Positions 20,220 through 30,425 of a DNA stretch of 64,000 bases are shown piece after piece. A program made the translations under genes and the position numbers. The DNA is from Diospyros lotus. Lineage: Eukaryota > Streptophyta > Magnoliopsida > Ericales > Ebenaceae. Every line of letters starts with the position of its first letter. Position 1 is the first letter of the stretch. Under the pieces are notes generated by a model that had not been told where the DNA came from, searched no databases, and saw only the letters and a list, made by a program, of their open reading frames with translations. The DNA lies in contig NC_068341.1 in the NCBI RefSeq assembly GCF_014633365.1, positions 20,194,339 to 20,258,338 of the forward strand, given 5' to 3'.

Positions 20220-20484
20220 TGTTGGAGAAAATAATGGAAAAGCAGCCGAGAAGATAGGGGATTGTGACCAGCTTGAAGAGATAAAGATAAGAGAAATCCT
20301 TATTTATCCTAAAATTAGAGATTATTGTTGTTGTAATCTATACTTAAAAAGTAGGAAATTATCTAGTCCTATATTTTAGGAGATTTCTTAGGAGATCATA
20401 TGTATAAATTAGTCCTTTATGTTTCAATAAGATTAATGAAAGTAGTTTTCTAGTCAAGAAACTTCAGATCCATCTATTTTATCA
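20220..20484 (+). repeat. RLC-1 3' LTR
   Basis: 265 bp, from TGTTGGAGA to TTTTATCA, the partner of 618-888. Its first two bases belong to the RLG-2 target duplication (20217-20221). Confidence 0.93.
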
Positions 20485-20542
20485 CTGTTGGTGTATAAGG
20501 ATACCTTTTACAATATTCGTTTAATATTCTTTTGTACGATAT

Positions 20543-20925
20543 TGTCAAGCCCTCAAGTTGTGGGTTGGACAATTGAAGGAATTCTAGTAGAATTTCGAGA
20601 AGAAGAAATGAATGTAGGGAGAACAGATAGAATGAAGAAGGGAGAAAGAACAAATAGAATGAGAAAGAGGGAGAAATAGAGAATGAGAGGAAGAGAGAGA
20701 TAGAAATGAGAGAAAGGAAAGAGCTTATTATTCTTCCATCATACATTCTTATTATTTTTTCATCATACATTCTCACAATAGCAGGTCTCTTTATATAAAG
20801 CCTATATTAGAATAACGACAACCTAACTAACATTTTAACTAATGTAACAGTAAAGAATGGGCTGTCAGCTAACCAACTAACGGCTACTATCAGCCCTTTA
20901 CAGATTTACCTCGAGGGTCGTGACA
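20543..20925 (-). repeat. Solo LTR, gypsy-like
   Basis: 383 bp. On the minus strand it starts TGTCACGACCCTCGAGG and ends GAGGGCTTGACA, with TTTATATAAAG (plus 20790-20800) as TATA box. The termini resemble the RLG-5 LTR. Flanking 5-mers GATAT (20538-20542) and TGTAT (20926-20930) match at only three of five bases, so the insertion is old or the duplication has been altered. Confidence 0.72.
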
Positions 20926-21043
20926 TGTATGCATTATTACCCTTGTTAAATTTATTTATGAAGTTTACCTTGAGATATTTCTTGATTGGTGATCTTGAGT
21001 GAGCAGGTGACTCGACATCTTTTATTTTATGAGTGGACATGGA

Positions 21044-21379
21044 TGTCATGACCCAAGAGGAATTAGAGGGGCAATGTTGTCATTAGTTACAATTGTTTGT
21101 TAGGAGATGCTATTAATTCTATTAAAGTGCACATGGGTGATGTTCTAGAATATACTATTAGTTGAACAACCTATAAATAGGCCATAGTATGTAGAGAAAT
21201 GCATGTTGAAATGATATAGTGAATTCATATTTCCCCCCTTACTTTCTCTCTCTTGTTCTCCCTTATTTTCCCTCATTTCTCTTGATTTCTGCTCTCCCTC
21301 CCTCCAATTCTTCTCTGTTTCTCTCCTGAATTCTTCCAATTTCCTTCCTTGACCCTAGCTAAACCCTAGGGTCATGACA
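21044..21379 (+). repeat. Solo LTR of the RLG-1 family
   Basis: 336 bp with an 11-bp terminal inverted repeat TGTCATGACCC / GGGTCATGACA and a perfect TSD ATGGA (21039-21043, 21380-21384). The body follows the RLG-1 LTR closely, including CCTATAAATAGG and AAACCCTAGGG before the end. It is a product of unequal or intra-element LTR recombination. Confidence 0.95.
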
Positions 21380-22872
21380 ATGGAGAAAAAAGAACTAGTC
21401 CTTGTAATGAAATAAATGGTATTGTTTATTGGAACTCCTTGTCTCCTACTTAATGTTTTATTCAGAGTTTGTAAACGTTTTATTATTATTATTATTTCTT
21501 TGTATACAGTTTTCTCTTTTAATACAGTTCTCATTTATACACTTCTTTTTTTTGTGTATGGCATCTTAGTGCACGAGGCACCCCAAAAAGTTTTTTTTTT
21601 TGTACACAACCCTACCTTTGCTTTATAACGAGAGTGTTTCTATAACTCAAACTCGTGACCTTCCAGTCACAAAGGAGAAATCTTACTGTTAGTAATAACT
21701 AATAAGTTATCATATATAAATTAACATGGTGTTGTTTCCAAAATTCCAATTATAAAGACCATTAATATCAAGGTACCATGTATAAGTTTTTAGTTTTTAC
21801 TTACCCAGAGGCTGATTTAGCTTCTCGAACAATTTCTTTGACTTCATCCATAATGTGCATTTAACATTTTCCGACTTTGAAAAGCATGTCGATAGGTTAT
21901 ATTGATGGTGGTGGATTACTGAAAATTGCCAGAAAGCTTGAATTGCTGTTATTAAAGCTAGATCTCAATGACAAGGCTTATTCATTGCTCAGATATGCTG
22001 TTCCCTGTGATTTACTTTCAGTGATTGGGTGCTTGAAATTTGGAGAATATATGCAATTATTTTCCAATTCCTCCTATTTCCTCATCAATTGAAGGAAAAG
22101 GAAAGAACATGAGAGAACTGAAAAATCTTAAGATCAATAATCTAATTTTTTGTTGGTTTAGTAGGATATTATGGTTTAGAAGGATATTCTGGAGGATTAT
22201 AATTGATCAAAAGGTTCTGTGATAAACAGTTGAGCATGGTTGGATTCATTTTGGATACTCTTAAAATTGTTTATCTTGGATATTATTAACTAATGAATTA
22301 TAATAGTGCAGTTTGTTAAAGCCACATGGTTTAAAAATGTTGTATATGCAAGATTTTTATTTTGTTTTGAGTTCCTTCTAGCTTTGCTTTGTTTGTTCAA
22401 TGGACATTTATTGAATCTGATTGCTTCTGCTCAAGAAATGAGGTAATCTGCTGAGTTCAATCTTCATACATGAATTTATCAGTTAAGTATGGCACATGCT
22501 TCATAAGAGAGCTTTAATGATACTGTGTCCATTCACAGCATCGTATGTTTTAAGTGTATGTGTACTTGACAAAGTTAAATTAGAGAAGTATATTCTTATC
22601 AAGAATAACAAATGCAACATATTAGTCATTTCAGAGCCTTTAGTTTATGTATAATTTGATTTGACTTAATTTAGTTTGAAGGATCTACTTGAGGTGCAAT
22701 GACGAATATGATCCATTTGTGAGTGCTAATAACTTATATAAAAGGAGCATGCATATAGTAAAATTACTTGAGGTGCAATTAAGCCCTTTCTATATTTTTT
22801 TTAATGTGTAGTAGATTGGAAGTGTGCAACCAAATTAGGGGTTTGATTTGTGATCATCCATAAATACATGGT
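21380..22872. other. Host sequence between transposons, no gene recognised
   Basis: AT-rich and non-repetitive except for the SINE relic at 21555-21690. The open frame 21877-22092 has no recognisable domain. This segment joins 41458 onward once RLG-3 is removed, so it is probably intron or promoter-side sequence of the PHD-finger gene. I could not find an exon in it. Confidence 0.5.
21555..21690 (-). repeat. Au-SINE-like relic
   Basis: On the minus strand: GACTGGAAGGTCACGAGTTT, a Pol III B-box-like region, then GAAACACTCTCGTTATAAAG, GGTAGGGTTGTGTACA and GTGCACTAAG. The order matches the tRNA-derived Au SINE of angiosperms (the GGTCACGGGTTCGA box, the AAGGCTGCGTACA region, the AGTGCACCGGG tail) with a middle deletion replaced by an A-run. 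Recognition is from memory of the family consensus. Confidence 0.55.
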
Positions 22873-23223
22873 TGTCATGTACTTTTACTTAAATGAATTG
22901 TAGGCGGGAAATAAGGGGGGATAGTATAAGCCGGGTGCACATGCTTGGCGTGAGGTGGTTATGCGGTTATGAGATTTTGGCGGGAAACATTCCCACTTGA
23001 ATTGGTCAGATCAGTATAAATATGAACCGATCTCACCCGATGAAAGCATGCAATGAAATATTATCCTTCTGGAATTCTCTCTCAAATTCTCCTATTCTCT
23101 ATCTCTTTCTATCTTTCTCTCGTCTCTCAATTCTCTATTCCCTCCCTACCAATTCTTCTCTAATTCTCCAGAATTCTCTATGGAATTCTTGAGGATTTCT
23201 TGTTAGATCTCTAAGACTTGACA
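22873..23223 (+). repeat. RLG-3 5' LTR
   Basis: 351 bp, TGTCATGTAC to AGACTTGACA. TATAAATA at 23015-23022 is the TATA box, with a CT-rich stretch behind it. Confidence 0.9.
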
Positions 23224-23226
23224 ATT

Positions 23227-23238
23227 TGGTATTAGAGC
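23227..23238 (+). other. RLG-3 primer binding site
   Basis: TGGTATTAGAGC, the initiator methionine tRNA site with one C to T change. Confidence 0.88.
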
Positions 23239-23277
23239 CCGATCTAGGCCAGATCAGATCACGATGAATTCAAGCAG

Positions 23278-24317
23278 ATGGCGGAGGGAACACGAATGAA
23301 GAACATGGAATTGCAGCTGCAATAATTTGGTTCTACTGTAGCCGATTTGCAGGTGAGAGTGGATCAGTTGGAGCTTGGATCTAACCGCAACCATGAAGCG
23401 ATCATCTCCATTGATCGGAAGTTGGATGGGATCCGAGAAGAAGTCACTCAGATCTGGGAGGAGGTGGGAATTCAGATTAGTGAGCAATTGTAGGGGTTCA
23501 TGGTAATGTTTGCACTACAAAATTTGGTAAGGCTTTCCCCTGACTTTCCTCCTAGAGAGAGGTATGATCCGATTCTCCTCGCACAAGGGATGAATCAAAG
23601 GAGGCCTAGAACTTTCGAAATCGGAGAAGATCTAGTGGAAGTAGGAGAGAATGTAATGGGACGAAGGTAAGAAGGAGTGGAGGTGCATAATCACCCTGGG
23701 TTTCCTATGCATAAATTGGATATCCCCATGTTTGATGGGAATAGTCCCAAATGGTGGATAAGGTAGTGTGAAAGCATGTTTGATTGGTATGGGATCCCAG
23801 ATCAATAGAGGGTGGTCTTGGTTGCGACCTACCTTAGTGATGCGGGAGATGATTGGTACCAGGGATGGTCTAAAATGAAATAGGGGAGCTAGTGGTCGGG
23901 ATTTGCAGAAGAATTGTGTGAGAGGTTTGGAGATAGGGGAATGATGGATGTTGTGGAGGAATTCAACAAGATCCGACAAGGGGGATCAGTGTTGGAGTAC
24001 CAATGAAGGTTTGAAGAACTTAAAGCATTGATGCTTAACCACAACCCCTACCTCACTAAAGCTTATTTTGTTTCAAGCTTCATAAGTGGTTTAAATGAGG
24101 AGTTGAGACCAATGGTGAAAGTACTACAAGCTAAAACTCCCAAGCATGTAGTAGAGAGTGCAAGATTACATGAGCTGATAGTTGAGGCACTAATGAGGAA
24201 GAAGAGATTGTTGAATAGGGGTGGAACACACAATGTGTTGTCACCTGTGGGCAAGCTACTATAGGGGTGCAAGGAGTCAAGAGCTTAGCCCTATTGGCTC
24301 CTAAAACATAAGGAGAT
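23278..24317 (+). pseudogene. RLG-3 gag
   Basis: Start at ATG 23278 (MAEGTRMKN). The gag core reads KLDIPMFDGNSPKWWIR, then VATYLSDAGDDWYQGW, EELCERFGDRG, and an open stretch 24028-24264 with FISGLNEELRPMVKVL. At least eight in-frame stops interrupt it, for example within the N-terminal coil, after KWWIR and after EVHN-upstream residues. It is a full-length but dead gag. Confidence 0.85.
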
Positions 24318-24700
24318 ATGCTAATGGAGCAGAGGAGGCAGGCTGGCCTCTGCTTTAGGTGTGGGGACAAGTACTTCCTTGGGCATCAGTGTAAGAAGCA
24401 ACTACTTCTATTGGAAAGAGAGGAGGAAAGTGTAGGAGGAGAGAAGGAGATAATGGAAGTGCCTGAAGGAGTAGAGGAGGATAATGGGGAGATTTCCTTG
24501 CATGCATTGAGGGGACTGACCAATAACGAGATCATTAAGGTAGAGGGAAAGGTTGAGGAGTGTAAATTGATGATTCTAATCGATAGTGGGAGTACCCATA
24601 GTTTTTTGGACGAAGGGACTGCCAAGAGGTTAAAGTGTTCATTGATTAACACTCAACCCCTCACAATAACCGTGGCCAATGGGAACAAAGTGATGTGCAG
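24318..24700 (+). pseudogene. RLG-3 zinc knuckle and protease, N-terminal part
   Basis: EQRRQAGLCFRCGDKYFLGH followed by QC gives the CCHC knuckle (about 24350-24395). An acidic linker precedes the retropepsin motif MILIDSGSTHSFLDEGTA (about 24568-24620), with the catalytic triplet DSG intact. The frame is open to 24700, where RLG-4 is inserted, and the remaining protease residues follow at 37879. Confidence 0.9.
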
Positions 24701-25604
24701 TGTTTGTGATTTTATATAACCCACAGATAACATGCAAGTATACGTGGTCAAGACAAGTAAAGTGATGAATAAGATATTATTCTCATGGAGATTGGTTACT
24801 AACCTTTTAAATACTAAAATTATTCACAATTAACTATATTTGGACAATTGGTTAATTAAGGAAATTAATTAATATCTAACTAACAATTACCTAAGAATTA
24901 AAAATCAATTGGTTAAGACCTAGGGTTTTCTAAATTCACCTAGAAAATCCACTTTATCAAATTATCTCAATTTTTGGTTGATTAGATTACGAATTATGTC
25001 AATGGAGCACTCTAATTTATTTGTGAGCCTATGTCTAGGTCTAACAAGTTTATTCAACTAATCTAACTCACTATATGTCTATGTGAATCAGAATTAGAGA
25101 ACACATTAAACATAGGTACTCATTATATGAAAATATTCATTACAAATATAATAAAAAAATTGCACATGTAATCAAGTGAATGTCTTCCCCAATTAACACA
25201 TGCTATTTTGTCCAAAGTCTATTCCTTATTTATCTATGTCTAGCATCATAAGAAATCTCAAATCATGTAATTGGTGATCAAGCAATTACAAGCATTAATT
25301 TCAGAACAAAATAACCATAGTTAATGTAACAATCACAACCAAAAATTTAGTAACCAATAAAATTTCAATGCATAGGATCCTTTAAAAACCCTAGACAATT
25401 ATTTAACCACTCATAATGAATAAAATATCGACACAATCATCCAAGAGTTGTTGCATAATTGACATCTTAAACAATTAAAGAAGAACAGAAACATGAACAC
25501 AAAAGAAGAATGAAGGGATCTCCCTGCTCAGATCTTGAAAAGATCTTCTATTGCTCGCCCGCTTCCTATGCTGCTGCATTGCAATTCTCTTCTTGTGCAC
25601 TGCT
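24701..25604 (-). repeat. RLG-4 3' LTR, partial
   Basis: It aligns with the first 0.9 kb (plus orientation) of the LTR at 36492-37873, with scattered mainly C/T and G/A differences. It stops where RLG-5 begins. The remaining roughly 0.45 kb expected from the other LTR is not present anywhere to the right. Confidence 0.9.
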
Positions 25605-25869
25605 TGTCACGACCCTAAGGGTTGTTAGAGAACAAGTCCTACTTTGTATGTTAGTTAGTCATTGTCCAAGGCGAGAGCTGGCCGTAACAAACCCTTGCCT
25701 GCTAGTAATTCTGTTAGGGTGATAGAAATGTAATCTGTTGGAGGGAAGGGAGGTTATCGAATAACAGAAGTATCTTTTCAATCTCTCTCTCTCGTTCTTT
25801 TCTCTCTCTCTTTCTTCTCCTTACGGCTAATTACCATAACTGTTTAAGACCAAACCTTGGGACTTGACA
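25605..25869 (+). repeat. RLG-5 5' LTR
   Basis: 265 bp, beginning TGTCACGACCCTAAGG and ending CTTGGGACTTGACA. It is shorter than its relatives' LTRs, and has a CT-rich tract at 25780-25830. Confidence 0.88.
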
Positions 25870-25872
25870 TTG

Positions 25873-25884
25873 TGGTATCAGAGC
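25873..25884 (+). other. RLG-5 primer binding site (tRNA-iMet)
   Basis: A perfect TGGTATCAGAGC three bases after the LTR end. Confidence 0.92.
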
Positions 25885-25949
25885 CGATCGAGCCGATTGT
25901 GGGTGATTGGAGGATTGCGACGAATGAAGGTGGAATTGAGTCGGAATGA

Positions 25950-27149
25950 ATGGCTGAGGGTACACGGATGAGGTAGATGGAGGCGCAGATGGAGGCGGTC
26001 GAGTTCGAGATGCACCAGACTCAAGAGGCAATGACCCAGACGCGGGAGGAATTGCTCGCGATGAAGGAGGTGATACAAGGGGATTCAGAGAGAACCCGTG
26101 AGGCGTTGGAGCAATACGGGTAGAGGCTGAATAGCGTCTTGGGCATTTTATCAACCTTGCCGCAGTTCTGGCTCTCGTTGGAGTTCCTTCCTAAGGATAA
26201 TTCGGAACCTTTACTGTCAACCCAGGACCGTGCACCAAATTGAGACCATTCGGAGGTGGAGGAGTTTTGTCCAAATCAAGAAACCTAGGTGCGGAACCCT
26301 CAATATGTTCCTCATAACCATACTCCTATTCCACGTCTAGAAATTCCTTTGTTTAAGGGGACTAAGCCTAGGAGGTGGGTGAGGCGTCGTGAGAGATTCT
26401 TTCAGTTGTATAAGGTGCCGGAGGAACAAAGGGTTACCTTGGCCGCAACCTATCTGAACGATATGGTTATTGGTACCAAGGGTGGATCCAAGATCACGGC
26501 CTTGAAAGGAATCGAGATGTTTTTGCGGAAAAGCTGTGTGCAAGGTTTGGGGAGAGGAGCATTGGGGATGTAATTGAGGAATTCAGTAAGCTAAAACAAG
26601 AGCGGTCAGTAGTGGATTACCGGACACGATTTGAAGAATTGAGAGCCATTGCGTGCTTGGCTCAGTCGGGGTTAACGGAGCAATACCTACTCTCTATGTT
26701 CATAAGTGGATTGAGGGATGAACTTTGCTCAATGGTGAAGATGATGATGCCCGCGACAGTGAGTTAAGCGGCTGAGAAAGCTAGGCTCCAGGAGTTAACA
26801 TTAGAAGCAATTTTCAAAAAAACATAAGGTGCCTATCAGACTGGGAGTGGGAAATGGCCAACCGATTGGAGGAAATTACAAGGCCATGCCTCCACTAGTG
26901 ACTCAAGGGACACCTAAGGGGTCGTATAACCCTAGTGGTCCTAGGAATACGATTGTGGAATAGAGGCGACAATTAGGACTTTGTTTCAAATGTGGCTACA
27001 AGTATAGTTTTGGGCATCAATGTAAGAAACAATTAATGCAAATGGAGGGATTAGATGGGGAGAAAGAAGAAGAAGAAGCAGTGGTTGAAGAAGAAGAGTG
27101 CCCAGGGGAATTGTAAGATGAGGAAGGGGGTGAAATTTCATTTCATGCA
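25950..27149 (+). pseudogene. RLG-5 gag and zinc knuckle
   Basis: Start at ATG 25950 (MAEGTRMR, then a TAG at 25974). The gag core is in the open frame 26289-26573 (PRLEIPLFKGTKPRRWVRRR, VTLAATYLND), followed by a frameshift near 26470. EEFSKLKQERSVVDYRTRF and MFISGLRDEL follow in the corrected frame. The zinc knuckle CFKCGYKYSFGHQC is at about 26982-27023, then a Glu-rich linker with a stop near 27115. All knuckle ligands are kept. Confidence 0.85.
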
Positions 27150-27760
27150 TTGAAAGGCAGTCCCATCGAGAAAATCATTATGGTGAAAGGTCAGGTGGGA
27201 AAAACAAGGCTGATGGTGTTGATTGACAGTGGGAGCACCCACAGTTTCATCAGTGAAACTACAGGCAAAATCTTGAAATGGCCTTTAACAACAACTACCC
27301 CCTTATCCGTGATAATGGCTAATGGTAGTAGGATGTATAGTCACTACAAGTGCATGGGTTTTAAATGAGTGATGCAGAGTCAAGAGTTTGTGGCTGATCT
27401 CAGGGTTCTTGAGTTAGGGGGATGTGATATTGTCCTCGATGTTGACTGGATGAAGACGGTTAGCCCTTTAATTTTTGATTTTAATAAGTTGGAGATGACT
27501 GTGGAAGTTGGAGGTAGGAGACTTACTTTGTTGGGAAGCCTAGAGCAGGGTGAATGTAAGTTGATTAGGGGTAGTAAGCTACAAAAGATGATCACTAAAG
27601 CTGGACGGATAGCACAACTGTACTCTATACAAGTTGTAGTAGTGGAGGAGGATGCTAAGGACAAGGACGGCTAACAGCCAGTTGATTAGACTACTGAATC
27701 TCAAGTTTCTAAAAAGGTACATAATTCAGATACCTTGAGCCTACTTTTGATGGATTTTTA
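27150..27760 (+). pseudogene. RLG-5 aspartic protease and linker
   Basis: MVLIDSGSTHSFISETTG (about 27210-27263) is the retropepsin motif with DSG intact. A TGA at 27366-27368 divides it from VADLRVLELGGCDIVLDVDW, the end of the protease fold. The linker to RT has several stops (27672-27765). Confidence 0.87.
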
Positions 27761-28600
27761 GGATTTGTTTGATGAGCCTTATTCTTTGCCACCTCAACGT
27801 TCTTTGGACCATTCCATTCATTTGAAGCCCCATTCAGACCCTATTAATATCCGGCCTTACAGATATTCTCCCATTTAAAAATCTAAAATCGAAAACAAGT
27901 CAATTCTATGTTGAAAACCTCTATAATTTGTCCAGCCAAAGTCCATATGCCTCTCTTGTACTCCTTGTCAAGAAAAAGGATGGTACATGGAGATTTTGCA
28001 TCGATTATAGGCAGCTTAACTCTTAACACTGTCAAAAACAAGTTTCCTATATCCTTAATTGAAGATTTGTTGGATGAATTATGTGGTGCCAAAGTCTTTT
28101 CCAAGCTGGATCTTAGATCTGGTTATTACCAAATTTGAATGGTACCTGATGACATCCATAAAACCACTTTTAAAACACACCAAGAGCTGAATGAATTCAC
28201 TGTCATGCCATTTGGTTTGACCAATGCGCTCGGTACTTTTCAAGCTTTAATGAACCGTATTTTCCAACCCTACTCGAGGAAGTTCATCCTTGTTTTTTTC
28301 GATGACATCCTCATCTATAGCCTTGACCTTGAACAACATATTCTCCACCTTAAAATTACCTTTGAAGTCCTTAGGTCTCATCAACTGTATGTCAAGTTGT
28401 CTAAATGTGTCTTTGCTGAAACTGAAGTGGAGTATTTGGGCCATGTTGTGTTCGAAGATGGAGTGAGGATGGATCCCACTAAGGTGGCTGCCATGGTGGA
28501 GTGGTCAAGGCTAACGGCTGTAAAAGAGTTAAGGGGTTTCCTCGGTTTAATTGGGTATTACAGGAAGTTTATTTGACATTATGGGTTAATAAGCAGACCT
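27761..28600 (+). pseudogene. RLG-5 reverse transcriptase
   Basis: It begins with the [15 protein letters not shown] region, then frame changes near 27880-28030 around the [11 protein letters not shown] and YRQLN blocks. The rest reads [28 protein letters not shown], a TGA at 28136-28138, VMPFGLTNALGTFQALMN, and an intact catalytic FFDDILIYS (about 28297-28323). LRGFLGLIGYYRKFI is followed by a stop at 28574-28576. Confidence 0.9.
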
Positions 28601-29140
28601 CTAACCGAGTTACTCAAGAAGGATGCCTTCCAATGGAGCTCTAGAGCTGAAGCTGCTTTTGTAGAACTTAAAAGGGTCATGATTGAGGCACCGGTGCTGG
28701 CATTGCCTGACTTTACTAAGGGCTTTATCATGGAGACAAATGCATGTGACAAGGGAATAGGTGTTGTCCTTATGCAAGAAGGGCGGCTATTGGCATTCAT
28801 TAGCCAGGCTTTAGCTCCAAAACACATAGGCTTGAGTGTTTATGATAAAGAGCTACTTGCGGTATTGGGAGCAGTGGAGAGGTGGCGACATTTTTTGGAG
28901 TGGTCACCTTTTGTGATTAAAATAGATCATGAAAGCCTTAAGTTTTTATCATAGCAACAGTTGCATACGCAGTTACAGCTGAAAGGCATCTCAAAACTTA
29001 TGGGTTTGGACTTTACAATCCAATATCGGAAGGGTAAAGAAAATGTGGTTGCTGATGCATTGTCAAGGAGGGATGAAATGGGCAACTGTCATGCAATTTC
29101 TGCCGCCCTTCCTGCGTGGATTCAAGAACTGGTATGAAGC
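28601..29140 (+). pseudogene. RLG-5 RNase H
   Basis: METNACDKGIGVVLMQEGR (about 28731-28787; the RNase H Asp of ETDA reads Asn here), SQALAPKHIGLSVYDKELLA, WSPFVIKIDHESLKFLS and a stop at about 28953. The connector FTIQYRKGKENVVADALSRR is in frame after that. Confidence 0.88.
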
Positions 29141-29771
29141 TAGACACCACTGAATGGATTAAAGAGAGTGGCCCAATTAGCAATGCAGCTTGGGAATCCT
29201 CAAGGGTATACCTTAAATAATGGGGTGGTTCGTTGCAAAGGCAGATTGGTGGTAGGAGAGGACCAAACACTGAAGGAGCAGATTATGAAGGCCTTACATT
29301 GCTCACCAGTTGGGGGACATTCCGGGGTACGGGTCACCTATCAAAGGGTGAAACAACTTTTCTTTTGGTCGAGGCTAAAGAGGGATGTGGTGCAAATGGT
29401 GTGGTCTTGTGCAATATGTCAACAGTGTAAACACGAACAAGTTCTTTACCCAGGCCTATTGCAGCCCTTAAAAGTCCTTGAACAAGCGTGAGAGGAGATA
29501 TTAGTGGACTTTGTGGAGGGCTTACCAAGATCAGAAGGGAAGGATGTGATCTTGGTGATAGTGGACCGACTGACCAAATTCGGCCACTTTATTAGCTTAA
29601 CTCACCCATTTACAACATTGGAGGCATCTCGGGTATTCCTAGATTCAACGGCCAAGATCCATGGGGTGCCTAAGTCTATCGTGTCTGATAGGGATGCGGT
29701 TTTTACCAGTTGTTTTTGGCAGGAATTATTCAAAAAATTTGGGGTAGGATTGCATATGTCAACTACATATC
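29141..29771 (+). pseudogene. RLG-5 integrase, truncated by RLG-6
   Basis: Zinc finger GGHSGVRVTYQRVKQLFFW and CAICQQC (29305-29430). The core has VDFVEGLPRSEGKDVILVIV and SIVSDRDAVFTSCFWQELF, carrying the two catalytic Asp. The frame ends at LHMSTTY, where RLG-6 enters; the Glu of the DDE triad is lost with the deleted half. Confidence 0.9.
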
Positions 29772-30223
29772 TGTCACGAGACCAGGAACCGTTTGTTTGT
29801 TGCTGTTAAATTTTGTGCTAGAATCGAATATTAGCTATATGTACTGCCTTAGTATTTTTATTCTCTTGCATGCATTTACTTTCCAGCTAGGTAGTTTGTT
29901 ATGGTTTACTTTCCAGCTAGGTAGATTGTTATGACAGAATTTGCCAAGTGTCCAAATGCTAGAATAGGACAAAATAGTTGGTTAGAGGTGGGTGTGATCT
30001 GCTGTGGCAGCACCCACGGGCCAAGCTATATAAGCTTATTCTCTCTTCTGTAAAAGACATTCAAGAATTCAATCAAAGATTCTGTTACTCTCTCTCTTAT
30101 TTCTCTTTCTCCCTTCATTTCTCTTTTATACTTCCCTCTCCATTCTTCTTCCCTGTTCTAGCTCGCTACCTAGATTCACGCTGAATCAGGGAAGCTGCTG
30201 AGTGTCACAGCACCGTTGTGACA
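29772..30223 (+). repeat. RLG-6 5' LTR
   Basis: It begins TGTCACGAGACCAGG and ends CACCGTTGTGACA. It contains CTATATAAG at 30026-30033 as TATA box and a direct repeat TTTACTTTCCAGCTAGGTAG (29876-29895 and 29904-29923), 28 bp apart. Confidence 0.85.
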
Positions 30224-30226
30224 TTT

Positions 30227-30240
30227 TGGTATCGAAGCAC
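30227..30240 (+). other. RLG-6 primer binding site, altered
   Basis: TGGTATCGAAGCAC matches initiator methionine tRNA for seven bases and then has GA for AG. Position after the LTR (three bases) is normal. Confidence 0.7.
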
Positions 30241-30273
30241 GATTCTGGCAAAGGGGCACAATGGGCGTGAGAG

Positions 30274-30425
30274 ATGGTTGAAGGAACGCGCATGAAGAAC
30301 GTAGAGTCATAGCTCCAGCAACTCAGCTCGGTAGTGGGAGAATTTTAGGATCGGGTGGACCGACTAGAAGTCAACAACCTAAAAAACCATGATGCGATCA
30401 TGACAGTTGATCGCTTAAATAGGAA
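30274..30425 (+). pseudogene. RLG-6 gag, N-terminal fragment
   Basis: ATG 30274 starts MVEGTRMKN, matching the gag starts of RLG-2, RLG-3 and RLG-5. Two stops occur in the first 30 codons. The similarity to RLG-3 gag (DRVDRLEVNN, NHDAIM) fades at about 30410-30420, where the deletion scar is expected. Confidence 0.75.

Larger units (their letters stand above)
618..20484 (+). mobile_element. RLC-1: Ty1/copia LTR retrotransposon, split by three nested insertions
   Basis: Both LTRs (618-888 and 20220-20484) begin TGTTGGAGA and end TTTTATCA, and are flanked by a perfect 5-bp duplication CTGTT (613-617 and 20485-20489). The domain order gag, protease, integrase, RT, RNase H on the plus strand is that of Ty1/copia. 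The body is interrupted by RLG-1 (4267-8092), hAT-1 (8686-14204) and RLG-2 (14751-20216). With those and their duplicated targets removed, the element is about 5 kb, a usual copia length. It is dead: several in-frame stops, at least four frameshifts and altered catalytic motifs. Confidence 0.93.
25605..29771 (+). mobile_element. RLG-5: Ty3/gypsy retrotransposon, 3' end missing
   Basis: Inserted in the RLG-4 LTR (target CTGCT at 25600-25604). It has a 5' LTR, primer site and a complete order of gag, protease, RT, RNase H and integrase up to the integrase core, where RLG-6 begins at 29772. The rest of integrase, the polypurine tract and 3' LTR are absent. It is close to RLG-2 and RLG-3 by motif wording in gag, RT and integrase. 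Confidence 0.9.
29772..30425 (+). mobile_element. RLG-6: 5' end of a Ty3/gypsy element
   Basis: A 452-bp LTR (29772-30223), a primer site and the start of gag are all that remain. The right boundary is a deletion scar, not an insertion end, since no 3' LTR follows and the sequence passes into RLG-4 internal DNA. Target bases on the left are ATATC (29767-29771). Confidence 0.8.

Noticed and set aside
21877..22092. 71-codon frame as the missing first exon of the PHD-finger gene
   Set aside because: No PHD-proximal similarity, no donor site giving the phase 0 needed by the exon at 41858.
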